64,000 bases of DNA from Conoideocrella luteorostrata (taxonomy: Eukaryota; Ascomycota; Sordariomycetes; Hypocreales; Clavicipitaceae). Positions 22,740-32,866 of the stretch are shown here, one piece after another. Numbering within the stretch: the stretch's first letter is position 1; every line of letters starts with the position of its first letter. The stretch lies in assembly GCA_032433595.1 (NCBI GenBank), contig JASWJB010000130.1, positions 1 to 64,000 of the forward strand, written 5' to 3'. The translations under genes were made by a program, and so were the position numbers. The notes under the pieces are model-generated. The model was given only the letters and a program-made list of their open reading frames with translations. It had not been told where the DNA came from and ran no database searches.

Positions 22740-22935
22740 GGCATCGGTCATTATAATATAAGTACCTTTTTAATATAATATAATTATATAAAAAGCCTAA
22801 AAACTATAATAATTACGTTATATATTATACTTTACTAGTGTATAATAATTCTAAAGTAAGAAGCTTACTAAGTTAGCTTTTAATAAGAAAAGCTTAGTTT
22901 TCTTTCCGCTTAGTCTAATAAGCGCTTGCACAATA
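22740..22935. repeat. AT-rich block
   Basis: About 195 bp, almost entirely A/T (ATATAATATAATTATATAAA and similar), abutting the truncated 3' end of the retroelement. Such blocks are typical of RIP-mutated repeat DNA. Confidence 0.6.
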
Positions 22936-23074
22936 CAGGGAAATACTTTTCCCAAAGAAACGTAAAATAATCTTGCTAAGTCTCAGACGCTATATTGTGA
23001 TCATCCACGTACAGAAAGAGTGAGGTGTTCAGAGAGTTTGAGTAACCAAGTATTAACTCCTGTTCAGTCCTATC

Positions 23075-24170
23075 TTAAAAGAATAGGTGTCGAAAGATAG
23101 TGTCTCCAAATCGCGCGTAGGTTGCGGGAGATCCCGTTAGTCCCTGAGCAATGTTGTGATATTGGTACGTGCTATTAGGACCGGTGAACGCGGTTTTGTG
23201 TTTGTCCTCTTCACAGATCTCAATTGCCCAAAATCTATTTAAAGCGTTAGCCTGCGAAAAAATCTGGGAGCGCACGCAATAGACTGATTCAAGATCAGCC
23301 TCCAAGTTATGACATAGATAACTCAATTTAATTGTTTTTGAGTCAACGTTGCGACAATCATGGATAATTCTAAAGTCGCGTGTTCCTGGTTTATCTACGA
23401 AAATAGTGGGAGCCACCCACTCAGAATTTGCGCGGAAGATAATACCAGCCTTTTCCATGGCTGGAAATGCCCTCTTCGCGAACTCTCTTTCAGCTCGAGT
23501 ATACCGGTATTGTTTGCAGTGGGCTGGCGTAGCGCCTGCCCCCAGCGGGATGTGATGTTGAAGAAGATCAGTGGTGCGGATATCCTCAAGTAATGAAACG
23601 AAACAGTCGCGATACATGTAGCAGAGCGTTATAATTAATTGTGGTTTACTGGGGTGTGCCTGCGCGGTCTCCTAAAGTAATCCCAGACTGTTCGAACCAT
23701 GAAACTATGGTTTTGGGTGGTGACCCGCTTATTGAGCGCTTTTGGTGCAAATTCCGGAATCTTAAGGGGTACCCCTTGATTTCCTGAATTCCCATACAAA
23801 TTGGAGTGGGGTCGCGTCCACCCGTGTCCAGATCATATTCTGTGCACTCCACCACTCCAGGTGCTCGGCTTCTAAGTATACTAAACAGGTCCATTTCATC
23901 TTCAGAATTTTCTGAACATTCTCCTTCTGAGGACATGCCCTCCTCAATTGCACGCTTATTTCGTTCTGTCCAATCAATCGGGTCATGGTGCGCTGTGATA
24001 TCTTGGGAGTATTCCTTGGTCATCCCGCACACGTATCCTGGGGTCATCCCAAACTCACCCGCGCCTGTCCTTCCTCTCACTGCCCCCCCATCCAGGGAGT
24101 ATCTCAGGCCTATCCCGACCGTGTCTCCCCGTGCGAGGATCTTCAGGATATCATACAGTTTTGTTTCTCA
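23075..24170 (-). mobile_element. Ty3/gypsy-like pol fragment (truncated, decayed)
   Basis: Minus strand. 23075-23617 is a reverse-transcriptase N-terminal half: MEKAGIIFRANSEWVAPTIF, VDKPGTRDFRIIHDCRNVD, KHKTAFTGPN, YQYHNIAQGLTGSPATYARF. It stops before the catalytic YxDD box. 23646-24165 is open and acidic (SEGECSENSEDEMDLFSILR) and continues in frame, past a single TGA at 24168-24170, from the gag-like segment upstream. No integrase, RNase H or LTR recognised. Immobile relic. Confidence 0.8.
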
Positions 24171-24440
24171 CAGAGACAATTCATCTGAGACGCTCTCCTG
24201 TAATCGTAGGTCCACGTCTCCAACGGACAATCGACTAATAAAATTAGTGAGTAAGATCTGTCTAACCTCCGGCTTCACCTTGTTTGCCAGATGCTCAGCT
24301 CTTTTAATGTATGCTGTCAAGAATTCCCCCGTCTCTCTCTTGAAAGAGTACACCTCCTGTTGTTGCACATTAGATATGTTGCGCGCTGGATACGGCCAGT
24401 GGTATGCTGGACGTAACGCCTACACATCTTGCGGGATTTG
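24171..24440 (-). mobile_element. gag-like segment of the Ty3/gypsy relic
   Basis: Reads QQQEVYSFKRETGEFLTAYI, KRAEHLANKVKPEVRQ and FISRLSVGDVDLRLQESVSD, the pattern of a retrotransposon gag capsid domain (a 'W/F...ESVxxYxxRFxxLxxxV' type helix). It is preceded in the same frame by the 78-bp repeat peptide ADELVKKAQIPQDV, with two in-frame stops between. Confidence 0.6.
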
Positions 24441-24645
24441 TGCCTTTTTGACAAGCTCGTCGGCTTAACTTGCGATACCAGATGCCTCATGCAGCCTGCA
24501 CGTACGTTGTTTGAGATTTGAACCTTTCAACAAGCTGATCAGATTGATGACCTGCGATACCCGATGCTTCTTGCTGAGCCTGTACGTCTTCTGAGATTTA
24601 AACCTTTTAATAAGCTCCTCAGATCGACTTATGATTGCTTTTTTA
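24441..24645 (-). repeat. three 78-bp repeat units, reverse orientation
   Basis: Nearly the only reverse-oriented copies in the window, lying immediately 5' of the gag-like segment. Landmarks (reverse strand): CGATCTGAGGAGCTTATT, AAATCTCAGAAGACGTAC, GCATCTGGTATCGCAAGT. Confidence 0.8.
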
Positions 24646-24801
24646 CACATAGCAATGCGAGCGGCAGCTTTACGTTAATTCGCGAAACACGGTTTGAAAT
24701 AGACCACGCAAGATACGCCATGCAGACTGTCCTGTCCCATCTATATTTTATCCCATAAATCCCATGGATTATTCTATTATAAACCTAATTGGTGCTAGGA
24801 T

Positions 24802-25861
24802 CTACGAGTGAGGAACAAGCAGCCCATTGACTATTTCTAGCTTGGTACCATCTTGCTTCTGAAGCGCCTCCAAAGCCTTTTGATAGCGCAACACTTTAGA
24901 TTCCTCATCTGTCAGGAGAACAAAATCATGCTTCATGAGCCGCTTTGATGGAGCCGCGTTGCATTTCTCGGCAAGACCCTCGACCTCGGAGACGATGCCG
25001 ATGTCGACAACCAACGAACTTTTCACCCCAAAGACAGCGTCAGAGCTCTCATACGGATCACCTCGCCTATACAAAGCCCTGTTCACGTATCAGATAAGTT
25101 CCATACAGGCCATACAAGTGTGAGATGCAAAGACACAGAGAAGATACTCACGTGATGAGATGGTCGTAGCCAGCCTTCTCAAACATGAAATGGAAGTGAC
25201 TCGGTCGATATGGATGGCGACCCAGTTTTTGCAAAAGTTTACCTACAGGTCCGTCGTGGGGGATAGGGTAGCACGGCGGCACGATGCCAGTGAAGAAGAA
25301 TTCACCATTCTCATCACTATGTACCACACCGCGACCGTCGGGCCCATCATGATCCGCACGCTGCACGTCATAGAAACCCTTGGAGTCAGCCTCCCATACG
25401 TCAACCTTTACATCCGGGATCGGGTTGCCCTTGGTGTCCTTGATGGTGCCAAACACCAACATTTCCTCGCCATCCTTGTCGGCCGAGATGCTCGACCCGT
25501 GCTGCACATTCTCGGCTTCATGTGTGTGGAAAGGACCCAGAACAGTCCCCTCCGTAGCGTTGGGCAGTTTGGGGTGATCAATGGAGTCGACGAGGAGTGA
25601 GAGACCGAGGACATCTGAGAGGAGAATGAACTCTTGGCGGACTTCTGTGCAGGTCTGGCCAACCTCGGTGAGGAACTTGATAGCAGCCTCCCATTCAGAC
25701 GTAGTGAGACGCGTCTCGCGCGCAAAGTCGTGGAGGTGTGTGACCAAGCATTCGAGGAGAAACTTCATCCGGAGGTCTTTGCATTTTGAGTTGATGGCGG
25801 TGACATTCGCGGTGATGTTGTCAGACGTGAGGTCCTTGGTAGAGGGCAAAGATGAGTCCAT
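24802..25861 (-). CDS. hydroxyquinol/catechol 1,2-dioxygenase (intradiol)
   Basis: Two exons (25152-25861, 24802-25078; 73-bp intron with GTGAGT donor) give 328 residues, normal for the family. An N-terminal helical dimerisation domain (residues 1-100) precedes the intradiol domain. The Fe(III) ligands are visible: Tyr in KGFYDVQ, Tyr in PPCYPIPHDGPVG and two His in RPSHFHF. Opens hydroxyquinol (1,2,4-trihydroxybenzene) or catechol between the two hydroxyls; hydroxyquinol is favoured because maleylacetate reductase is the divergent neighbour. Cytosolic. Expression is probably shared with 26331 through the 469-bp intergenic region. Confidence 0.9.
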
Positions 25862-26330
25862 CGCGACAATGGTTTTGAGGTGGTTGCGTGAGCAGAGGGG
25901 TTCAAGAGCTGTGTTGAACGATGATTGATGAGTTTTTTCAGAAGTAGACCATCCGGCATACTACAGAGGGCGATTGATACGCTCTACGTCATGTCGTCCA
26001 CAGCTTCCAATGCCTTGAACTTTATTGGTAAGCGGCTTCATCCCACATGCTTCAAGTCTAGCGGAAAAGAAATGTGCCGGAAGCGGCAAAACACGGCAAA
26101 CCGTTGTCAGTTGATTCCCCGCCTTGTGGGGAGTGAAGTGCGTCCTGACTGGGCCGGCGGTAGGTTTCGGAGACGGTAAAGTGGAACTTGACGCGACCGG
26201 GCAAACCGGCGGCGACGTCAAGCTGGACAGTCGTAGTATGCTACTCCGTACTCCGTACAGGTTATGTGAACAATAAATCGTGTGATTCCGAGTCAATTAT
26301 CCCACCTTGCTCACACAACGAGCACACACA
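25862..26330. promoter_or_regulatory. shared divergent promoter of dioxygenase and reductase
   Basis: The only DNA between the start codons of two functionally linked divergent genes. Contains CCGGAAGCGG (26077) and TACTCCGTACTCCGTACAGG (26240); the CGG-spaced triplets could bind a zinc-cluster activator. Inference from layout only. Confidence 0.4.
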
Positions 26331-27410
26331 ATGGCTTCCCATTTTGTCTACAGCCCAAACCCCGCTCGTGTCATTTTCGGCACTGGCACGCTCAATGAGC
26401 TGCCCGCCGAGCTGTCGAGACTGAATGCTGGGAAGCCACTGGTGCTCTCAACGCCGGGGCAAGCCTCTCGGGCCGAGAGCATTTCCAACCTTCTCCAAGG
26501 CAAAATCGCCGGTATTTACAGCAAGGCTCGCATGCACACACCCGTCAATGTCACACAAGAAGCTTGCGAAGAAGCAACCAAAATGCAAGCCGACGCGCTG
26601 GTCAGCATTGGGGGCGGAAGCACTATTGGTCTCGGAAAGGCCGTCAGCTTCCGCATTGGATTGCCGCACATCACCATTCCTACCACCTACGCCGGCAGTG
26701 AAGTGACCCCGGTGCTAGGAGAGACCGAAAACGGCGTCAAGACAACGAAATCGGATCCCAAGATTCTGCCCGCTACTGTCATCTACGATGTCGACCTGAC
26801 GTTGACTCTGCCTGCGGGCTTGACAGCCACCAGCGGAGTCAATGCCATGGCTCATGCGATCGAGGGACTGTATGCGCAGAACACCAACCCCGTCATCAAG
26901 CTCATGGCTCTAGACGGCATCAGAGCACTGGCAGAGGCGCTCCCTGTCCTCTCCAAGCAGCCCAGCAACAAGAAATCGAGAGAGTCGGCCTTGTACGGCG
27001 CCTGGCTCTGTGGCCAAGTCCTTGGTCATGTGGGCATGTCTATTCATCACAAGCTCTGCCATACGCTGGGCGGCAGCTTCGATTTGCCTCACGCCCAGAC
27101 ACACACCGTGGTTCTACCTCACGCATTGTCGTACAACGCCCCAAACATTGATCCCGAGATCATGGCTGCGCTTGCAAAAGCTCTACCGGGAAGTGAAGGC
27201 GATGCGGTCCGTGGATTGAATGTGCTTCTGAAAAGCATCAAGGTGGATCGCAGTCTCAAGACGCTGGGATTCAAGGAGGAGGACATCGACAAGGCGGCCG
27301 AGTTGGCACTGGCAAAGCCATACTGGAATCCCCGCAAGGTCGAGCAGACGCCAGTCAGGGAATTGATCCGGCGGGCTTGGGCTGGCGAGGATGCTCGAGC
27401 CGATTTGTAA
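26331..27410 (+). CDS. maleylacetate reductase (Fe-ADH family)
   Basis: 359 residues, no intron. Start chosen at ACACAATGGCTTCC (26331), giving MASHFVYSPNPARVIFGTGT, the family's usual beginning; an ATG eight codons upstream is in poorer context. Cofactor-binding GGGSTIGLGKA and ITIPTTYAGSEVTPV, and the C-terminal helical domain with GMSIHHKLCHTLGGSFDLPH and HAQTHTVVLPHA, are all characteristic. Reduces maleylacetate to 3-oxoadipate with NAD(P)H, the step after hydroxyquinol ring opening. The ORF looks intact. Its last codons are duplicated in inverted orientation at 39290-39450. Confidence 0.92.
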   Translation: MASHFVYSPNPARVIFGTGTLNELPAELSRLNAGKPLVLSTPGQASRAESISNLLQGKIAGIYSKARMHTPVNVTQEACEEATKMQADALVSIGGGSTIGLGKAVSFRIGLPHITIPTTYAGSEVTPVLGETENGVKTTKSDPKILPATVIYDVDLTLTLPAGLTATSGVNAMAHAIEGLYAQNTNPVIKLMALDGIRALAEALPVLSKQPSNKKSRESALYGAWLCGQVLGHVGMSIHHKLCHTLGGSFDLPHAQTHTVVLPHALSYNAPNIDPEIMAALAKALPGSEGDAVRGLNVLLKSIKVDRSLKTLGFKEEDIDKAAELALAKPYWNPRKVEQTPVRELIRRAWAGEDARADL

Positions 27411-27452
27411 ACGTTGAAAATAGCCTATGAATGGTTCAGTAGGATTCAATTG

Positions 27453-27738
27453 ATGATGCGTTTTGAGCACTTTGAGCAATTTTGGGCAGTGGAAAATTGA
27501 TAGGAATAGAAGGCTTATAATTCTGACTGAATTGAATTAAATGATATTGAACATGATCCTGAATTTCCCGACGAGCCTGAAAGCCTCTTATTTATAGCAC
27601 TTTTCTTCCTTCTATCGATGTCTTCTGCCTTCCTTGCACTGCACTGTCCCGTTATCCGAGGCACTGCCTCACTATGCGAGGATTCTAGCTATTTACGGCA
27701 CTAATCGTGCTGACAAGCATCTCTAGTCTCAACAATTG
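27453..27738 (+). mobile_element. short inserted element with CAATTG at both ends
   Basis: Compared with the inverted copy of this locus at 39118-39450, which lacks it, about 280 bp are inserted here between CAATTG (27447-27452) and CAATTG (27733-27738). The element shares GAGCAATTTTGGGC, AATTGATAGGAATAG and AATTCTGACT with 53919-54010. Probably a solo LTR or small non-autonomous element. Confidence 0.75.
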
Positions 27739-27790
27739 AAGTCACGATCCAAAGTACATCAAATGTCTACCGTACTCGCTTCAGGCTTAT

Positions 27791-28546
27791 CTATATCTCA
27801 ATTGCCTCACCCTCAAGCCACTTCTTTGCTTTCCAGTAAAGCTCGTCATGCTTCTCCAAGTTTTTCGTTCCCTCATGGCGACGATGTCCAGGCATGTCCA
27901 TCAACACCTTGACACCCATTGTAGCCTCTTGCCAGTACGCCAAATATCTGTAGCCTGAAGGATACGCCTTCAATCTCTCGTCATCCACAGTAGAAACTTG
28001 GCAGGGTTGGCCGGAATCATCTTGTCCTTCTCGTATCAATGGCGGACCAGCCTTGCACCCCAACGATCCCCATCCTTCTCAAAGTAGAAGCAGAAACGGC
28101 AGTCGGCCTCGATGTCAAACTCAGCGCCGTCCACTTCAAAACGCTCAGTTATCGTCGCCTTGAGCTTGGTCACAGCGCGTGTGCCTTCAGCGTTGATGTC
28201 TGTGCTACTGCCGTGGCATCGATGCATGATGAAGGCGCCCTTGTCCATACCAGCCTTGGATGCGGCAATGAAGTTTTTGTGGTGGACGCGGCCCGACCAT
28301 GTGGTTTAAACGTGAGCATCCGAGTGGAAGATGGATTCGAAGTTCTTCCACTCGCAAGCGTCTCTTTAACGTGCCGTTAGCTTCTGGTGATAGGATCTCA
28401 GTCTGGTGTCTCGCTTACCTGTATGAAGGCCATCCTTCAGCGAGTTCGCGAAGCTTGGCCCTTTCCAGAACAAGATGGTCCGGGCCGTTGTTGCGAATGG
28501 CCCTGTCAGGCCGAGATCCGGTTTGAAGACTGTGGAGGTCTGGCAT
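27791..28546 (-). pseudogene. SnoaL-like (NTF2-fold) conserved fungal protein, inactivated
   Basis: The start (28546) gives [19 protein letters not shown]; a good 55-bp intron (28364-28418) follows GWPSYR. The conserved body reads CEWKNFESIFHSDAHV, then [37 protein letters not shown] and [19 protein letters not shown], and ends [17 protein letters not shown]. Three lesions: TAA at 28306-28308, where Tyr is expected before TTWSGR; TGA at 28036-28038, where Trp is expected before YEKDKMIP; and a one-base loss near 27994 (KF to TVDDERLK). The fold resembles SnoaL/scytalone-dehydratase proteins; role in the cluster unknown. Its last 25 codons recur at 39120-39199. Confidence 0.8.
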
Positions 28547-29214
28547 GTTGTGATGTGATGGAGTGCTGCGACTCTGGAAGAAGAAACTGCTTGATCAAGA
28601 ATGAAAACGAGCCTGGCATCGCAGATTCAAATCACACGTGTCAATCCTTCATTGCACATTTTTGATTGCTACGAGTACTCATTGCGGGGATCTGGTTGCT
28701 GGTAGAGTTGTCGGCAAAGACTTTAGCCTACTGGCGGGTGCGAAAAGGGACGGGGGCTCCATCTATGTCGGAGACCCGCTTAAGCATTGCGATCGACTCC
28801 GTTGTGAATGCAAATAACGATGAATTACTGGCTGAAAGAATTTGCTCACTTACCCAAATTCAATCCCAAGTTCAGGACCGTGTGAGCAGTATGTTGGGCT
28901 CTAGGCCGTTTGTTTGACAGAGTCCGCACACCCCCAATGACATGGCCACGTCTATTGCCGGACTCGGCGCACTGCTATTAAGCACAGCGACGGAGCCTTC
29001 TGCAGCTCAGAATGAATATGACAGACGTAGCATGTGAAATGTCTGTATGGTAGGAGTGCCTCTTTCTCCCCCTTAATTCTGCGTCTTCCTTATGCTTCCC
29101 CACTCGGACTCCTGTTGGAATAAATAAGAGAGGTTCAACTTGACATGCATTGATGGGAAGAGCTGTGTTACATTGATGATGTAAAAAGAATCCCTCGTCT
29201 GGTAGCCTCGTCTA
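28547..29214. other. gene-free interval
   Basis: No supported gene. Frames at 28387-28917 have no recognisable protein character. Confidence 0.4.
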
Positions 29215-29420
29215 AATCCCGCTATAAATACCCTTACAATTCAACACACGCCTCTTATATACGGCGCAGGCATAGATGTCTCTCTTCTTGTTCTCTTCTC
29301 TTTCTTACACAGTCACGTATGAATTGAATTGTTTTGCTTATTGTTTTGCTTCACCTTCTGATATCGATACCCTCGTCACCCGAAGCCCTGTGCTTCGTAC
29401 AGAGTCCTGATACCATGACA
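29215..29420 (+). mobile_element. solo LTR, family B (diverged)
   Basis: Shares CTCTTATATACGGCGCAG, the TCTTCTTGTTCTCTTC tract, TGAATTGAATTGTTTTGC and TATCGATACCCTCGTCACCC with the reverse complement of 7373-7582. The 5' end is diverged, so boundaries are approximate. Confidence 0.6.
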
Positions 29421-29555
29421 TTGCACGCATGCTCCGCCAACACATACCCTATAACTGCTTTCTCACGAATCCGTGGATGGGATCAAAGGTAGATTGCACT
29501 GGTAGCCCGCGGAAGAGAATAGCTATTTTAAGTTGTTATTTTGGGTATACCTATT

Positions 29556-30486
29556 TTATCTTCCAATGACACCGCCATCAATGATGACACTTTCTCCCGT
29601 CATAAAGTCGCTCGACGAGCTGGCGAGATAGATTAATAGTCCCTTGAGATCATCCGGATATTCCCATCGACCAAGCGACGTCCTTTCCTCAACTTTGCGC
29701 TCGAATTCTCTATCATTAAACAAGCTTGTGCACATTCCCGCACGCACAAAGCTGCGAATTGTTGTCAGTCATAACGCTTGAATTTTAACGGGTTGCAAAA
29801 TCCGACTGACCCTGGAGAGATGGCGTTGCATGTAACGCCCTTGCCGGCCCACTCATTGCTGAACGCTCGCGCGAGGGCGTGAATGGCAGCCTTGCTGCTG
29901 GCGTAGACCGCGATGTCAGTCTGTACTAGCTGGGCAGCCATGGACCCGAAATTGATGATCTTGCCTTTGCGACCTAGCTCGATGATCTTTCGTCCGAACA
30001 TCTGTGACATCAAGAAGGTGCCCCTAAAGTTGATGCCCATTACCTACAAGGCACAACGAGGATTGTTAGTCTCAATGGCTCGGCAAGCCAGTACAGTTAC
30101 GAAGGTAGGTATCTACTGACTGCATCGATATCCCCGGCGGTAGTATCCTCAATCGACTTTTGGCATGTGATTCCAGCGACGTTGATCAACACGTCAGGAA
30201 TAACGTCCGACTTCCATAATGCTGCGAAGGCAGCCTCTATAGAGGCTGGTTCTCGGACGTTACACTCAAATGTACTCAAACGGCGACCCATTCCGGTAAC
30301 GAGTGTGTGAAGTTCTTTCGCCAGGGGATCGTTTGGTAATTCGAAGGAGACAATATCTGCTCCAGCTTCAGCCAAGGCAATGGCCATCTCCCTGCCTATG
30401 CCACCAGTCGCACCAGTCAAGGCGACGGTTTTGTTGGCCAGGGAGAACCTTTCCAGGACATTTGGCGACATCGTGGCGGGCGTCAC
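29556..30486 (-). CDS. short-chain dehydrogenase/reductase
   Basis: Three exons (30121-30486, 29811-30043, 29556-29751; introns 77 and 59 bp, both with GTCAGT donors) give 264 residues. Rossmann motif TGATGGIGREMA near residue 24, NVAGITCQ (NNAG-like), active-site Ser in NFGSMAAQ and YASSK, then SPGFVRAGM and the C-terminal GESVIIDGGV. Most like the gluconate/deoxygluconate 3-dehydrogenase type of classical SDRs. Exact substrate unknown; in this cluster it could oxidise or reduce an alicyclic or aromatic intermediate. Divergent from the TIM-barrel gene at 30938. Start could instead be five codons later (MSPNVLERF). Confidence 0.87.
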
Positions 30487-30937
30487 ACAACTAGTGGCCC
30501 TTGCAAAATGATTCTTTGATAATAAAGATGGTCCTGAAAAGACTCTGGCAATTTTGAGACCAGTTATGTACGATTACATTTACATTCCTGCTCAGATATG
30601 TGCATGTATCTGAGATACACGCATCTTCGATTGAGCTCTCCCCGCTTCGGCTCAGTTCTATCCAGTTGTTGCGCGTCGGGATGTCGGCAAAGATAAGATC
30701 CGACCAGGCCGAATCTCGGACCTGGTTGCGTGTGGGTTAGTTTGCGGGGGCAGCGTGGGTGAGGAAGGGTGGAACCTGCATAGACTGTGGTAGAAGCTCC
30801 AATGCTACCTCAATGTTTTGCAGTTATCCTCGTCAACACTCTCTTCGTCTCATTTCTGTACGTGGCATAACTCCGTTAAATTTAATAGTATTACGATAAT
30901 TTCTTTTGAACTGGTCAACACTACAGAAGTCTGTGCC
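30487..30937. promoter_or_regulatory. divergent intergenic region, SDR and TIM-barrel genes
   Basis: 451 bp between two start codons; contains TTCGGCTCAGTTC and CTTCGGCTC-like tracts and GGCCGAATCTCGGACC (30709). No defined operator recognised. Confidence 0.35.
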
Positions 30938-31924
30938 ATGGCTCCACGACTGGGTATTTGCACCATTTCCATGGGTTGGCATGCATCGCATACCCTTGAA
31001 AAGAAGATTGAAGCTGCAAAAGATGCGGGTATCAAAGGATTCGAGGTGAACATGATCGACCTGTTCAACTACGCCGAGCGCCATTCAAAGACTTTGACTG
31101 AATCCGCCAGGGATGTAGCCGACCTTTGCAGGTTGGCAGACATCGAGGTCTTCGCTATAGGCCCCTTTGACCACTTCGAAGGTCACCCGACTACTCCGCT
31201 ATCCGAGCGGCTCAATAGTCGCGCCAAGGAATGGATGGCTGTATGTCGAGAGCTTGGATGCACTGTCATTCAAACGCCAAGTACCTTCACCAAAGGCGCA
31301 GATGGTGATGACGCTGTCATCGTCGGAGACCTCCAGGCTCTTGCCGACCTTGGTGCCGAACAAAACCCGCCCATCTCCATTGCATACGAAGCTCTCGCAT
31401 GGGGATTACACGTTGCTGACTGGGAGGAGTCTCTTCGAGTGGTCAACCTCGTGAGCCGTCCGAACTTCGGTCTTTGTATAGACACTTACCACGTTTTGGC
31501 AAGAGTCTGGGCCGACCCCAGAACCCCATCAGGTATTCGTCCCGGTGGAGCCTCAGCATTACGAGACACGATTGACCGATTTCGCAAAACATGTCCGAAG
31601 GAAAAGATTATATATATTCAACTGAGCGATGGTGAGAAAATGGATCCTCCCATTCTACCAGGGCATCCTGCGTACAAGGAAGAAGACGATGCAACCTTTT
31701 CATGGTGCTTGTACGGACGTGTTTTCCCATTAGAAGCCGAGGAAGGGGCATATTTTCCACTTGAAGAAATTTTACGAGCGTGGCTTTTGGAAGCTGAGTT
31801 TAGTGGCTGGGTGAGCATGGAAACGTTCCATAGAGACATGTACAAAGAGTCCTTTGGACCGGCGGTCTGGGCTGAGAGAGGAGTTAAATATTGGTCGCGA
31901 ATCCATAGACTGCTCCAGGAGTAG
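30938..31924 (+). CDS. 3-dehydroshikimate dehydratase-like TIM-barrel enzyme
   Basis: 328 residues, no intron. Start at TGCCATGGCTCC (30938), giving MAPRLGICTISMGWHASHTL; the longer upstream frame has no family similarity. AP-endonuclease-2/xylose-isomerase-like fold. Likely metal ligands: Glu in ISIAYEALAWG, Asp and His in GLCIDTYHV, Gln in IYIQLSDGE and Glu in GWVSMETFH. The N-terminal pattern and these ligands match fungal 3-dehydroshikimate dehydratases (Qa-4 type), which make protocatechuate, though sugar-phosphate isomerases share the fold. Its position in an aromatic-catabolism cluster supports the dehydratase reading. Confidence 0.82.
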   Translation: MAPRLGICTISMGWHASHTLEKKIEAAKDAGIKGFEVNMIDLFNYAERHSKTLTESARDVADLCRLADIEVFAIGPFDHFEGHPTTPLSERLNSRAKEWMAVCRELGCTVIQTPSTFTKGADGDDAVIVGDLQALADLGAEQNPPISIAYEALAWGLHVADWEESLRVVNLVSRPNFGLCIDTYHVLARVWADPRTPSGIRPGGASALRDTIDRFRKTCPKEKIIYIQLSDGEKMDPPILPGHPAYKEEDDATFSWCLYGRVFPLEAEEGAYFPLEEILRAWLLEAEFSGWVSMETFHRDMYKESFGPAVWAERGVKYWSRIHRLLQE

Positions 31925-32866
31925 ACAATACAGAGTAACCACAAATTTTGTAACGAGGCTTAGACTTTATGACTCGGATTTGCGTCCAGTACCTCTGGCC
32001 GTGCGGTTACCTAATGTTAATACGGCTAGGGAAAGAAACTTTGTCTTGGAGAGATCAAGAGGATAAGCGTCTTACGCTTTAGTCTCCAGACCAGCCTGGG
32101 TACATTCCGAGTAACTAGTTGGAAGTAATCTTTTTTTTTTTTCGGTAGCCGTGCTCTTAGGCCAGTCCATTGGCAGCCTGTTTCGGCTGTGATTATTAGG
32201 ATCTCTTCTCTAAGCTGAAATCGAACCGGAGACCACGCTCGATATGCTCCTAATCCCCGTATCCTGGGGCGATTAACATAATCTCCACAAGGCGTCATTT
32301 AGACCTCAGACTGATGTGGAAGACTACTGGAATTTGATGCTGCAATGCCAGCCACTCTCGTCGCGTATGCGTGCACACCGAAGCGATTGGTTCCATCCAG
32401 ACTGAGCAAACAAAGCTGAAAGAGACAGCATGTGGCAGTGCTCAAGAGATCTGGCTGCTATCAGCGCGCTTGACAGAAAGCACCCCTCATTTTCGAGTCC
32501 TTTTGTGTCGTCGTTTTCCAAGCGCCGAGCATGAAATAACCCCAAACTTTCCCCACAGCATCCCTACAGGGAGTCGCGCAGTGATCGGCTAAAGTCTATT
32601 GGGGTGTGACCCGGGGGAGCAGGAGCCACACACTCGGGTCTTGGAGGGCTAATAAGCCCATATTCTGGGGAGACGATCCATTTCCCCTAAGACTTTGTTT
32701 GGGGAAGGGGTCGGGAAGATATCTCTGTGGTTAAATTAACAGGCGTTACCTAGCTCTCAATTTCTCGACTGCTCCTCGATACAAGCTCCTCAACTCTCAA
32801 TCATATGTCAAGGAACTGCCTACTTTCTTCTCCCCTTCTCATCAGTTTTCGAATAAGCGATCCGAG
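31925..32866. other. gene-free interval
   Basis: Contains a 13-base T run at 32131 and no supported gene. Probably the 3' flank of the dehydratase gene plus the promoter of the transporter relic. Confidence 0.4.

Noticed and set aside
23075..24440. Active retrotransposon
   Set aside because: The reverse transcriptase is truncated before its active site and stops interrupt gag; no LTR pair.
32210..32260. tRNA-like GGTTCGATTTC on the minus strand
   Set aside because: The sequences around it do not form a T-stem, and no anticodon arm or A box at the right distance is seen.
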